A stretch of DNA of 64,000 nt from Microvelia longipes. Lineage: Eukaryota; Arthropoda; Insecta; Hemiptera; Veliidae. Position numbers and translations under genes: made by a program. Below, piece by piece: positions 54,507 through 64,000 of the stretch. Position 1 is the first letter of the stretch. Each line of letters begins with the position of its first letter. The stretch is from NCBI GenBank assembly GCA_018340805.1, contig JACMZG010001913.1:3611504-3675503 (forward strand), given 5' to 3'. A model generated the notes under the pieces. That model did no database searches, was not told the DNA's origin, and saw only the letters and a program-made list of their open reading frames with translations.

Positions 54507-55020
54507 GTAAGTTGATCCATTCTTAAATAGAAGTTGATTGTTATTTAAGGGTGAACTGCCACTTGGAGAAAAAATACCTCGACCAACAATAAGTGCATCT
54601 CAACAACAATTTAATTTTCAATCATAATGGGTGTTTATTTTTTAAATTGATGTTGAATCAATATTGGCCTTGTGAGGTTCAATACTATTTTTTTTCACCT
54701 AAATTTTAATTTTATTGCTCTTAATTTGGTACGTGCTCTACTAAAACCTGCTGAATGCATCTATTACTGCTAAATTTATTTAAGAGTAAGAAGTAAGTTT
54801 CTAAGGATGATATCTGAAATCTTAACATGCTAGGCTCATTAGCATAAATTGCTGTAACATGTTCACTAAGTTACAAGTCTATACGGCATATTGTGGCTGA
54901 GCAGTTTGATGAATAAGAAAAGCTATGGTCTTAAGGTAGCACTGTCTTAAGTTATTTTCTTACACATTGTACTCGAGCGGACTCATATCTGATGTAATAG
55001 AAAATGTTTTTCCATCGCAG
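54507..55020 (+). other. RALGAPB: RALGAPB intron 9
   Basis: AT-rich, nothing recognised. Confidence 0.7.
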
Positions 55021-55093
55021 GAGAAGGCAGTGGAAGGAGAACTTCATCTCTGAGCAGTGTTTCAACTGATCCTGGGGAAGAACCCTCCAACAG
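55021..55093 (+). CDS. RALGAPB: RALGAPB coding exon 10
   Basis: The exon follows tttttccatcgcag and reads EGSGRRTSSLSSVSTDPGEE, then PSNR. It corresponds to the vertebrate EFRRKGSQMSTDTM region. Phase 1 in, 2 out; donor gttaga. Confidence 0.83.
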
Positions 55094-56125
55094 GTTAGAA
55101 TGCTTATCTATTTATTTCAACTTCTTACCTTTATACTTTAGACTTTTCATTTAGGAAGGCAGCTGCGTTCCGCCCCGCCAAGTCAAAGAAACAAGTTAAA
55201 ATGCCCTGCTAAGTCAATAAAAAAAGAAAAAAATCCTTCCCAAAAATCATTGGGGTTCTGGTCATATGAATGGGATTTCTGCTCCAAGTCTTGCAAGTTT
55301 ATCTCTGTCTCAGGTCTTTTTATGCTACAAATGTCGTTAGTTACGATGCAATCCCCAGGCCTTGATGGTATTACAGTAGATAGATTTGTTGAATATTTGC
55401 ATTTATTTTCAGGGTTTGCTTTTAGCTTATATTTGTTGTATCTATGTTTAAGGAAAAGTAAGAAACAAGTCTCTCCTCTGATGTTAAAGTATAATGACAG
55501 AGCCAGCTTTCAGACTTATCAGATCATCATCAGTGCCTAACTAACAAAGTATACAATTTAATAAATATACCAGTTATATAATTAGTTATATAAATTAAGT
55601 ATACCAGTTTTAAATTAAGCACTGTAATTTAAGCTATGTTTTGTTTTTTTTTATCTTTAAATCTATATGTTTAGCAAACATTCTTTGAATAAGTACTTAG
55701 GAAGTTGCTCTTTATTTTAATACTTTTATTTTAAATTACTAGTTATAAGAACTTTTTTTGTCAGTTTTTATTTGCGTTTCTTAATTTTTAAAGAATTTTA
55801 TTATATAATTTTAAAGATTGGAAGGAACCTTATCAAAAATTAATTATGTAAAGACATTGACAATGATTTATGTACATCTATTGTATTTTGTAATCAAATA
55901 CATTTCTATTCTATTCTATTCTATTCTATTCAATCTTACAAAGTAGTTTGCTTATACTTTTTTTGTAAGATTGAATTTTATACTTGTTAGTTAGGCACTG
56001 ATGATGGTCTGTCAAGTCTGAAAGCTGGCTCTGTCATTATACTTTAACATCAGTGGAGAGACTTGTTTCTTATTTTTCCTTATATCTGGACTCCACAACT
56101 CTATTTTTTTATTATCTATGTTTAG
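55094..56125 (+). other. RALGAPB: RALGAPB intron 10
   Basis: More than half of the intron is foldback element F3. A (TATTC)n run lies at about 55906-55931. Confidence 0.8.
55451..56112. mobile_element. Foldback element F3 with 12-bp target duplication at the exon 11 acceptor
   Basis: Arms of about 100 bp: 'aagaaacaagtctctcc', 'cagagccagctttcagac', 'atcatcatcagtgcc', mirrored at 55985-56092. TATCTATGTTTA at 55439-55450 and 56113-56124 flanks it as a target duplication. Its right copy provides the A of the exon 11 acceptor AG. Inner edges carry the CTGATGATG...GAAA pattern on both arms (55508-55533 minus, 55998-56023 plus). Confidence 0.75.
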
Positions 56126-56261
56126 GTATCAGGCTGGTAGAGCTATGGCTCTGGCTACTCTGTGTAGAATATTCTGTAGCAAGAAAACAGGGGAGAACAT
56201 ACTTCCAGTATACTATGCAAGGTTCTACTTGGTTCTCATTCAGGGCTTGCGTCTTAACGAG
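56126..56261 (+). CDS. RALGAPB: RALGAPB coding exon 11
   Basis: The exon follows tatgtttag and reads [40 protein letters not shown] and LRLNE. Vertebrate: [41 protein letters not shown] and LQIND. This is the most diagnostic exon of the set. Phase 2 in, 0 out; donor gtcagt. Confidence 0.97.
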
Positions 56262-56794
56262 GTCAGTATGTTTCATTTATACGAGATTATTTTCTCCTGA
56301 ATTTGGTTCTACTTCTGCAATACGAGCACTTTGATAAGGGATGAAGGCAGTCAATCAATTCCATTCTAAAGTTGATGTAGTTGCTCTCTTTAAAGTAGAG
56401 CAGTTGCGGTTTCAGGGGGGGGGGCACAGGAGGCACGTGCCCCAAGAAGAAAAAAAATAAAACATTACTAAAACAATGAATTTTGAATGTGGGTATTGTT
56501 TAAGAAATAAATATATTAGTTTCAGTGATGAGATAAGATAATGGATAGATGAATATATTATATTTTTGCTTGTAATATTAATTTCATTTCATTATGATTA
56601 TAATTAAATTAAAAATTGCTTATTCATCAATATTTAGAAATTAAAACTTGACATATGGCTTTATATGCATTTTCTAAGTAGAGGGAGAGTTTAATAGAAA
56701 ATCGTCCCCCCTCCTATTAACTTTTGACTATAAAAATGTGCCCCCCCCCCCCCGAGATGGTCTTGCTGGAACCGCGTTGGAGTAGAGTGAAGAA

Positions 56795-57705
56795 AAATTA
56801 ACTTAAGCTCTTAGTTTTGTATTTGATCTTTTGAGTAGAGTGGTAAAAATAGTGAAAGATGAAATTAACTTTAGTTCTAAAGTTGGATTTGGTTTGGCTA
56901 CTTCTTTAGGTAGAGATGGATAAAAATAGTGAAAGATCAAATTAACTTTAGTTTAGTAGTTCAGTAATAGTAAGTATAGGGGAGTAGTAGTAATTGCCAG
57001 GCAAGTAGGCCACGTTGTTGGACCTACTTTCCATGTCCTTCTAAAAGACATAATACGAAGAATTTGTATCCCTTTCATAAAAATCCCAGAGGCCCGTGCT
57101 GGGATTGAACCCCATGACTAAATAAACTCAGTAGTTTAAAATCCATTCATTCAACCACTACACCACAGGTGACTCAACTTTAGTTCTAAAGTTAATGTAT
57201 TTGCTACTTCTTTAGAGTAGAGATAGATATAAATAGTGAAAGATAAAAATAACTTTAATTCTAAAGTTAATGTATTTGCTACTTCTTTAGAGTAAGTGAT
57301 TAATAGTGAAAGATGAATTAAACTTTAGTTCTAAAGTGAAATGTATTTGCTACTTCTTTAGAGTAAAGATAGATATAAATAGTGAAAGATAAAAATAACT
57401 TTAATTCTAAAGTTAATGTTTTGCTACTTCTTTAGGTAGAGATAGATATAAATAGTGAAAGATAAAAATAACTTTATTTATAGTTAATGTATTTGCTACT
57501 TCTTTAGAGTAGAGATAGATATAAATAGTGAAAGATGAAATTAACTTTAGTTCTAAAGTTAATGTATTTGCTACTTCTTTAGAGTAGAGATAGATAAAAA
57601 TAGTGAAAGATGAAATTAACTTTGTTCTAAAGTTAATGTATTGTACTTCTTTAGAGTAGAGATAGATAAAAAATAGTGAAAGATGAAATTAACTTTAGTT
57701 CTAAA
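56795..57705. repeat. 75-bp minisatellite, about 9 units, interrupted by a SINE
   Basis: The unit contains 'ttaactttagttctaaagtt', 'aatgtatttgctacttcttt', 'agagtagagatagata' and 'aaaatagtgaaagatgaa'. Between about 56975 and 57178 the array is interrupted by a SINE-A copy. Confidence 0.88.
56975..57178 (-). mobile_element. SINE-A inside the minisatellite, minus strand
   Basis: Read on the minus strand: 'gagtcacctgtggtgtagtgg', 'ggttcaatcccagcacggg', 'aggatttttatgaaaggg'. The body is shortened and ends near 'gcctacttgcctggcaatt'. Confidence 0.75.
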
Positions 57706-57869
57706 CATGCCAAGTCAAGAATAATTTATTTTTGTAATACTTTGTACTCATGTTAGTTAATCTGGATTTTTTCTGTATTCACTATAAATATAATAATAAT
57801 AATTATACTAACCACAAATTAAAGAAGCAATTGAAAAACAGTGATCGTCGTACTTTCTGTTGGATATGA
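57706..57869. other. Short AT-rich spacer
   Basis: Nothing recognised. Confidence 0.4.
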
Positions 57870-58270
57870 ATATTCATGAACTGGTTCAGCAGGCGAAGTA
57901 AGACTCGAGCAACTTTTTATCAAATAAATATTTTAAAACTTACTTCTAATTGGGACATTGCTTTTTTGGTACTCAAACCAATGCTCAACAAAAATGGGAA
58001 AATCATGACACCGGGAAAATCATGCATCATAATAAAAGACACAAAGCATTGTAAAGTCTGATCGCTCACTCGCACACCCTGACTCCCCGGGGCCACGACT
58101 CTGACTCAGGTACATATTTTCCTTTATAAACCCTCTCCTACTCCCTTCCTTATATTTAGAGGGATCTCCATGCTCATTGAGACTAGAAGTTATTCACTGA
58201 TATTACTTAATCAGCTGAGAGCTCGATTGTTACTTGGCCTGCTGATGATGACATTTGACCAAAAATGTTC
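57870..58270 (+). repeat. Dispersed repeat L
   Basis: Inverse counterpart of 3400-4060 without the 22-bp minisatellite. Its 3' part holds 'cctgctgatgatgacatttg' at about 58239, which also occurs in part at 37711 ('ctgctgatgatgacattta'). Confidence 0.6.
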
Positions 58271-58306
58271 TCGGGATGTTTATAAGATAAGTCTGTTTGA
58301 TTTCAG

Positions 58307-58452
58307 AGGAGAGAGGTTGAGGAGCCCCTGGTCAGTATACTGCTCAACTGCAGTGATCTTCTCAGGCTAGATCTAGACGGTGTACAGATCCTAGTGCCTT
58401 ATATACTTGACGCTATCGAACTAGTTCTATCTGATAAAGATCTACACATCAG
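58307..58452 (+). CDS. RALGAPB: RALGAPB coding exon 12
   Basis: The exon follows tttgatttcag in phase 0 and reads RREVEEPLVSILLNCSDLLR, LDLDGVQILVPYILDAIELV and LSDKDLHI. Vertebrate: [21 protein letters not shown], then [20 protein letters not shown]. Phase 2 out; donor gttagt. Confidence 0.95.
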
Positions 58453-58489
58453 GTTAGTACAATTCTAAGGGTGGTGTAATGTATTGCAA

Positions 58490-58870
58490 GCATGTCTCTC
58501 ACCTAGGCAGTCCAAATTCCATCCTGGTCTTGTAGGGTTCGCAAATCCATTTATGTACCTTCCTTTGAAAGTGATGCCAAGCTGATGGTTCCGATCCTGT
58601 GTCAGGTACTCATAAAATATTCCTCACTCTAAATGAACCTGGGTTTATGTAAAATTTATGAAATTATTAGCTGTGTTTTTGCCTTATAGTTTTAAGAGTA
58701 GAAAAGCTCGGTCTGGCAGGGGACACATTCTGTTGCTAGATGCAGCTATTCAAACCTATATTCTTATCCTGTTAATTATACAGAAAATACCTGCACTTGG
58801 GCTCATGAGGTAGAACCCAATTTCTATCCAAAGGAGTTAGCAAAAAGAGCCCAATAATGTTGTAGACTTG
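58490..58870 (+). mobile_element. SINE-A, diverged, leading into the minisatellite
   Basis: 'gctgatggttccgatcc', 'caggtactcataaaatatt', 'tgggctcatgaggtagaacc' and 'ccaaaggagttagcaaaaa' correspond to the SINE-A body. The element's expected tail is replaced by the tandem array. Confidence 0.65.
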
Positions 58871-60250
58871 TGTAAGATCTCAATTACTAGGCAAATTACT
58901 AGAAAGAGATCCCTCTCCCAAATTACTATACCTCTCCAAATTAACTAAGATCTATAACCTCTCCCAAATTACTAGATCTATATATCAACTCTCCCAAATT
59001 ACTAGATCTATCACCCTCTCCCAAAATTACTAGATCTATCACCTCTCCAAATTACTAGATCTATCACCTCCCCAAATTACTAAGATATCACCTCTCCCAA
59101 AATTACTAGACCTATCACCGTCCCAAATTACTAGACCACCTCTCCCAAATTACTAGACCTATCACCTCTCCCAAATTACTAGAATCTATCACCCCTCCCA
59201 AATACTAGATCTATAACCTCTCCCAAATTACTAGATTCTATCACCTCTCCCAAATTACTTGATCGATCACCTCCCCAAATTACTAGATCTATCACCTCTC
59301 CCAAATTACTAGATCTATCACCTCTCCCAAATTACTAGACCTATCATCTCTCCCAAATTACTAGATCTATCACCTCTCCCAAATTACTAGACCTATTATC
59401 CCTCCCAAATTACCTATAGATCTATCAACCTCTCTCAAATTACTAGATCCAAAATTACTAGACTCTCCTGCACCTAGATCTCCCAAAATTACCTATCATC
59501 TCTCCCAAATTACTAGATCTATCACCTCTCCCAAATTACTAGACCTATATCCCAAATTACCCAAATCTACTAGATCTATACCTCTCCCATAGATTAACCT
59601 CCCTAACTAGATCTTAAAATTACTAGATCTATAACCTCTCCCAAATTACTAGATCTATCACCTCTCCCAAATTACTAGATTTATCACCTCTCCCAAATTA
59701 CTAGACCTATCATCTCTCCCAAAACTAGATCTATCACCTCTCCCAAATTACTAGATCCCCCCAAATTACTATATCTTCATCCTCTCCTAAATTACTAGAT
59801 CTATAACTCCCAAATTAGCAGATCTATCACCTCTTCCCAAATTACTAGATCTATACCTCTCCAAATTACTAGATCTAACCTCTCCAAAAATTACTAGATT
59901 CTATCACCTCTCCAAATTACTAGATCTATAACCCTCTCCCAAATTACTAGATCTATACCTCTCCCAAATTACTAGATCTATCACCTCTCCAAATTACTAG
60001 ATCTATTTATCTCTCCAAGATTACTAGATCTATACCTCTCCCAAATTACTAGATCTATCACCTCTCCCAAATTACTAGATCTATAACCTTTCCCAAATTA
60101 CTAGACCTATTATCTCTCCAAATTACTAGATCTATCACCTCTCACTAGATCTATACCTCCCAATTACTAGTAGATCTATTACACCTCTCCCAAATTACTA
60201 GATCTATCACCTCTCCCAAATTACTAGATCTATCACGTCTCCCAAATTAC
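58871..60250. repeat. 26-bp minisatellite, about 50 units
   Basis: The unit is close to CTATCACCTCTCCCAAATTA plus CTAGAT. Units vary mostly by loss of a C, an A or the TCA triplet. The unit resembles the SINE-A 3' tail ('tctatcacctctctgtaatt'). Confidence 0.95.
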
Positions 60251-60444
60251 TATAACTAGAATAATTCTTCTACAATTACAATTACAATTATACAATTTGG
60301 GTGTGAAAAAAATATGGATGATGTGAAAATTTATAGCTAACAAAATCCTAGTTCTGAAGTCTTTAACTCTAAATGGTCAGGTCATAATACGATTTTTCAA
60401 AATTTGACTTTTTAAAAAAAATAAATAAGTCTAAAACAAGCATT

Positions 60445-61291
60445 TATAATATAACACACAGCTAAAGTCAATGACAGCCCACCAAAATCTCATGCTTTCA
60501 ACCCTCTTTTTAACAAAAAAAAAATCCCTTCCTTTAAGTAACAAAAAAATTCCCTACTCTGGCATCACTGTAAGTCAGGTTATGTTTTGAACTTTATTAT
60601 TTGTTTTTATTTGTTGTTGATTTTTTTTTTATTTTTTAAAAATTATTTATTCACTTTTTAAGTAAAAATATTGTATCTTATAAATTTTCCAACTCAGTGT
60701 TGCTTTAAATTTGTTCGGAAAGAATGAATTAAGTGGAGTTTAAGTTGTTAATTATGTAATGCAATGGATCATAATGGTTCTATAATAAAAGTTTATTATT
60801 AATTAATTAATTAATTAATTGTCAGCTATTATTTCTTTTTTCTTTAGAAACTTTTTTTTGTGTCAAGTTTGTATAATTGAATGCGTATTTTTCATATTAT
60901 AGAAATAATACGACGTAATATGCGTTCATGACTTAAAAAAGTCAAGTCTGTTATACTAAATGACAAGGCATTTTGCAAAAAAAATTCTGTCTTTTGGTTG
61001 ACAGACCACAGACCCTGTGTTGTACTCAAAAGCAAGAAATGCTTGAAGAATACGTCAATGTCTAAGCGTCAAATATAGGCACTCAGATCATATTACAACT
61101 CTGCAATAATTGGATGAATTGAAAAGATTGGAATGAAACGTAACGAACTCAAACCAATCAATGTGCATAATGAGGGAAATAAAAGCGACGTGAGATAACA
61201 AATATTTACAACCAGTGTTGCCTTTTTATGATTTTATTTACGAAAAAAGTATTTTTTGTACTGAGGTTGGCAAGAGGTGGAGGGGGATAAT
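60445..61291. mobile_element. MITE family M1, copy 5 (right end lost)
   Basis: Same orientation as copy 1. The left TIR 'tataatataacacacagc' is eroded and the other end stops at 'gaggtggagggggat'. It contains an added (ATTA)n stretch near 60800. Confidence 0.75.
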
Positions 61292-61734
61292 ACTACATAA
61301 AACTGCCTATCATAGAACAAGCTTCCCTACCTATAGATTTAAATACAAGCCCTCGGCTCATAGGGGCTGCATGGCTTCCCTGTGGTTGCTTCCCAGCTAC
61401 ATTGTTGTTCTTTTATATTATTTTTTGTTACATGACATTTTCCATGTATCTGGAGAATTTTAAGTTTTGGTTTACTCCCCCCTAAAATGGAATCTTTAAT
61501 GGACCTTTAAAATGGAGCATGTAAGGTAATTCTCATGCTGTATAAAATGCATAGAAACTCAAACCAAGAGATTGTGTTACTGTTCCTCCTCTATACGCTA
61601 TGGCCCTTCAGCCCTCTGTTTCTGTCTTGATGGGCCTCAGTACAGTTTGAGTGTTAAGTCACCACTTCTACCTGACATAGTTGTCCTTAATGACCCCACT
61701 AGCATTTCAAAATGTATTATTATTATATTTAAAT

Positions 61735-62238
61735 AAAAACAGATTAGTTACACAAAAGTCCTTTATTTTTTAATATAAATAATAACTAAGCTTTCGACTA
61801 AAAATTAGTCATCATCAGAGTTTAACAAATATAAAATAAAAAAACAATTTTACAGACTACTTCATATTGCACCTTGGTATGGTTTGGTAAGCTATGTTTA
61901 AAAATCGTTAAAAACTGTTACATTAAAGATTTTTTTTAAAAAATCATTGTTACCAATAATTTTAGTTGAAAAACAATATTTTAAACTAAATTAAGAATTT
62001 AAAGATTTAAGAGTTCCTTATTAAATTTGAGTAAATGGAGCTTAATTTTCCTACATCTTTTTTAAAATTAACATTGTTATCAAATTTGACTAAATTTATC
62101 ATTTCTTTAACTTTCCTTTTATGCCAATTAGGTTCATTTTGTAGAATTCGATGATGATGACTAATTTTTAGTTGAAAGCTTAGTTATTATTATATATTAA
62201 AAAATAAAGGAGTTTTGTGTAATTAATCTGTTTTTTTA
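61735..62238. mobile_element. Foldback element F4
   Basis: Arms of about 85 bp: 'acagattagttacacaaaag', 'tcctttattttttaatat', 'aataactaagctttcgac', mirrored at 62155-62238. The minus-strand core at 61792-61818 has CTGATGAT, stem GACTAA/TTAGTC, loop TTT, then GAAA; the other arm has a decayed version. Confidence 0.82.
61792..61818 (-). ncRNA. Hammerhead-like core motif
   Basis: A six-base-pair stem between CTGATGAT and GAAA is the clearest example in this window. As elsewhere, an extra T precedes the stem and no cleavage site is evident. Confidence 0.35.
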
Positions 62239-62295
62239 TATATTTTTTTTAAGTCCACAAATAAGAAACTTTTGCATTATTATATTTGTTAACAG

Positions 62296-62377
62296 GCCTA
62301 CAATATCACTGGCAGAGCTGAGGAAATCCTGTATCAACCTTCTTCTATCAATCCTTGTACTTCCTCTTCATTTCTCT
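62296..62377 (+). CDS. RALGAPB: RALGAPB coding exon 13 (last in the window)
   Basis: The exon follows atttgttaacag and reads PTISLAELRKSCINLLLSIL, then VLPLHFS. Vertebrate: [24 protein letters not shown]. Phase 2 in, 0 out; donor gtgagt. The remaining two thirds of the protein, including the GAP domain, must lie downstream. Confidence 0.93.
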
Positions 62378-62396
62378 GTGAGTAAATCTGTTCCCT

Positions 62397-62454
<58 letters not shown>

Positions 62455-63470
62455 CCTTTATTCAAAAAAATTATTTTTACTTTCCTCTTTCGCACTGTAG
62501 GTGTGTAGCCGTAGTGATGTAGAATGCTCGAGCATAATCTTTTAGAGAATATTCTCGAGAATATTCTCTTAAGGCGAGCATATTCGAGCATTTTCTTTTG
62601 GAGCTACAATTTTAAAAATAATGTTAAAAAATGTTTAACTATAAGATTAGCTGCTATTTGAGTTGTATTTAATAAATTTTGTCATAAAATATCATAGAGA
62701 TAAACTAAAAAGTAATAATAACATTTTCTCTCTCTTTTCTTCACGATTAATCAAACCATTTTTATAAACAAACAACTCTTTTCTGATAAGTTAATCCATT
62801 CAATATATACTATCATATTTTAAGGTTGACTAAAATAAAAAGAAAGGCAGTGCAATAGTAAAATGTTCACTAGTAAAGGCTTAGTTAATCAAGATTCCAT
62901 CTTGTCTACTCTCCATTTCTTACTTACAGGAAATGTATTTATTAAATTTAATTAGAATAAATGACTAAACTAAGAACAAAAAAATATTTGATTAACTATA
63001 TGCTTAAAGAGGGATATTAAACAAGAAATGAACAGCAAAATATAATTTTTTTATTATGTTTATCAACAATAACAATATTTTAATTGAGAAAAGATATTTC
63101 AAATTAACTAATCTATAAATATATAACTAATATATATGGTTTCAGTCTTAAAAATAAAAAAAGTCATGCGAGACTAGAAACTAGAATAAAGTAAACAATT
63201 TATAACACACATTTTGACGAGGAGTTTTTAAGGATTTAAGGCCACCTTATTTAGTAATGGCACACATCCCACATAATGTAGTTTTCCAAATCATTATTAC
63301 AAAAGTAAAATCATATTTTAAATAAGAAGGAAGAAAATTTATCAAATATCAAATAAGTACAAAATAGAAAATGCTCCAATTTTTTAGGAGAATATTCTCA
63401 GAATATTCTCGTGCTCGGAGAATATTCTTTTGAGAATATTCTCCGACCCACATCACTATGTGTAGGTAAA
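62378..63470 (+). other. RALGAPB: RALGAPB intron 13 (beginning)
   Basis: A poly(T) run of about 56 bases lies at 62399-62454. An inverted pair based on 'gagaatattctc' brackets 62523-63446 ('gaatgctcgagcataatctt' at 62522; 'gaatattctccgaccc' at 63431), so this roughly 920-bp interval may be an AT-rich MITE. No gene. Confidence 0.55.
62399..62454. repeat. Poly(T) tract, about 56 bases
   Basis: Uninterrupted T after the exon 13 donor; its length is unreliable in any assembly. The lysine-rich minus-strand ORF is its translation. Confidence 0.95.
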
Positions 63471-63600
63471 GTATTGTGTTAGCAAAATAATCTGAAACGG
63501 GGATGTCGCCGGAATTATCTGTTTCAGGTGTTTTTATAAAGTTGTCTGTCTGTTATCATCCTATCTCCCATTGTATTTATGCTAGATACGATGTATTTAT

Positions 63601-64000
63601 GCTTGCCTTCCTCATGGAGGTCAATGAAGTGGACCAAAATCTCAGTAATGAGCATGTCACTCAAGAGTGTCTTGAGAATGAAATACAAGAATCTGACTTT
63701 GAAGAAGATTTAATAGCTTTTGTAGACGATAATTCTTTGCTACATACAAGTAAAAATGAGCCTGATCTTAGAAAATATTCTTAACTACGTTTAAATAAAA
63801 TAAATGACTGGTTTTCTGCTAACCATTTCAATCTTAATACTGATAAAACGCAATATTTAACTTTTAGTCTTAAGAATTATTCATCTCCATATACTCAACC
63901 TGTCAGGCTTCTAGGAATAATGCTTGATACTAAACTCAACTGGTCTCCTCATAAAGATATGTTGCATAGTAAAATATCGAGTTTCACCTACGTAATCCGA
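63601..64000 (+). mobile_element. Non-LTR retrotransposon reverse transcriptase fossil, continuing past the window
   Basis: The text reads LIAFVDDNSLLHTSKNEPDL, then past a stop RLNKINDWFSANHFNLNTDK, TQYLTF, RLLGIMLDTKLNWSPH. The FVDD box corresponds to the catalytic (Y/F)xDD motif, followed by the LNxxKTxxxxF and LGxxLDxxLxW blocks. It is preceded by repeat R-like text (63470-63590). Confidence 0.82.

Larger units (their letters stand above)
56262..58306 (+). other. RALGAPB: RALGAPB intron 11
   Basis: The intron contains a 75-bp minisatellite with a nested SINE-A, and repeat L. Poly(G) at about 56417-56425 and poly(C) at about 56742-56754 flank an AT-rich segment; around them 'cacaggaggcacgtgccc' and 'gcccccccc...gagatgg' suggest an old inverted element. 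Confidence 0.75.
58453..62295 (+). other. RALGAPB: RALGAPB intron 12
   Basis: The intron contains SINE-A sequence passing into a long 26-bp minisatellite, MITE M1 copy 5, foldback element F4 and AT-rich sequence (61300-61730). Confidence 0.85.

Noticed and set aside
58871..60250. CRISPR-like array
   Set aside because: Contiguous tandem units with no unique spacers in a eukaryotic intron.

Overview
This window is AT-rich, repeat-laden animal nuclear DNA, most likely from an insect. The supporting evidence is canonical GT-AG introns, a terminal exon of a trehalose-transporter-like sugar transporter (a family expanded in insects), tRNA- and 5S-derived SINE-like repeats, non-LTR retrotransposon fossils and many MITEs. 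I cannot name the species. All recognised gene pieces lie on the + strand.

Layout. (1) 1-2000: the last exon of a Tret1-like sugar transporter at 1567-1764; the rest of that gene lies before the window. (2) 2-10 kb: repeats only, comprising MITEs, minisatellites, a non-LTR 3' end, a 5S-associated repeat and a decayed reverse-strand ORF. (3) 10.7-12.0 kb: a possible small two-exon gene for a cysteine-rich protein, with a poly(A) signal. (4) 12-25 kb: a gene-free repeat block holding a 100-N scaffold gap (16248-16347), a cluster of one MITE family, 1-kb direct repeats, a large inverted-repeat element and a reverse-strand reverse transcriptase fossil. (5) 25.5 kb to the end: the first 13 coding exons of RALGAPB, the beta subunit of the Ral GTPase-activating complex. 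They run 25543-62377, join in phase and give 621 codons, about the first 40 percent of the family length. The catalytic Rap/Ran-GAP domain lies beyond the window. The introns are large (to about 12.9 kb) and carry nearly all the repeats. (6) 63.5-64 kb: another reverse transcriptase fossil in intron 13.

The main biological result is the RALGAPB gene model, which is not visible as one long ORF and was assembled by following homology and splice phase. Coding exon 3 contains several apparent single-base losses and an internal stop, in a stretch where nearby tandem repeats are also ragged. This suggests uncorrected long-read errors more than a dead gene.

The most unusual non-coding signals are: (a) a recurring core, CTGATGATG + hairpin + GAAA, at about a dozen sites, several at the inner ends of foldback-element terminal repeats; it resembles a hammerhead ribozyme core but carries an extra T. 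(b) A dispersed repeat family containing a recognisable piece of 5S rRNA. (c) A 26-bp minisatellite of about 50 copies that appears to have grown from the tail of a tRNA-derived SINE. (d) Two very short near-perfect palindromes (37 and 40 bp) sharing the same arms. (e) A near-perfect palindrome of about 470 bp in intron 1.
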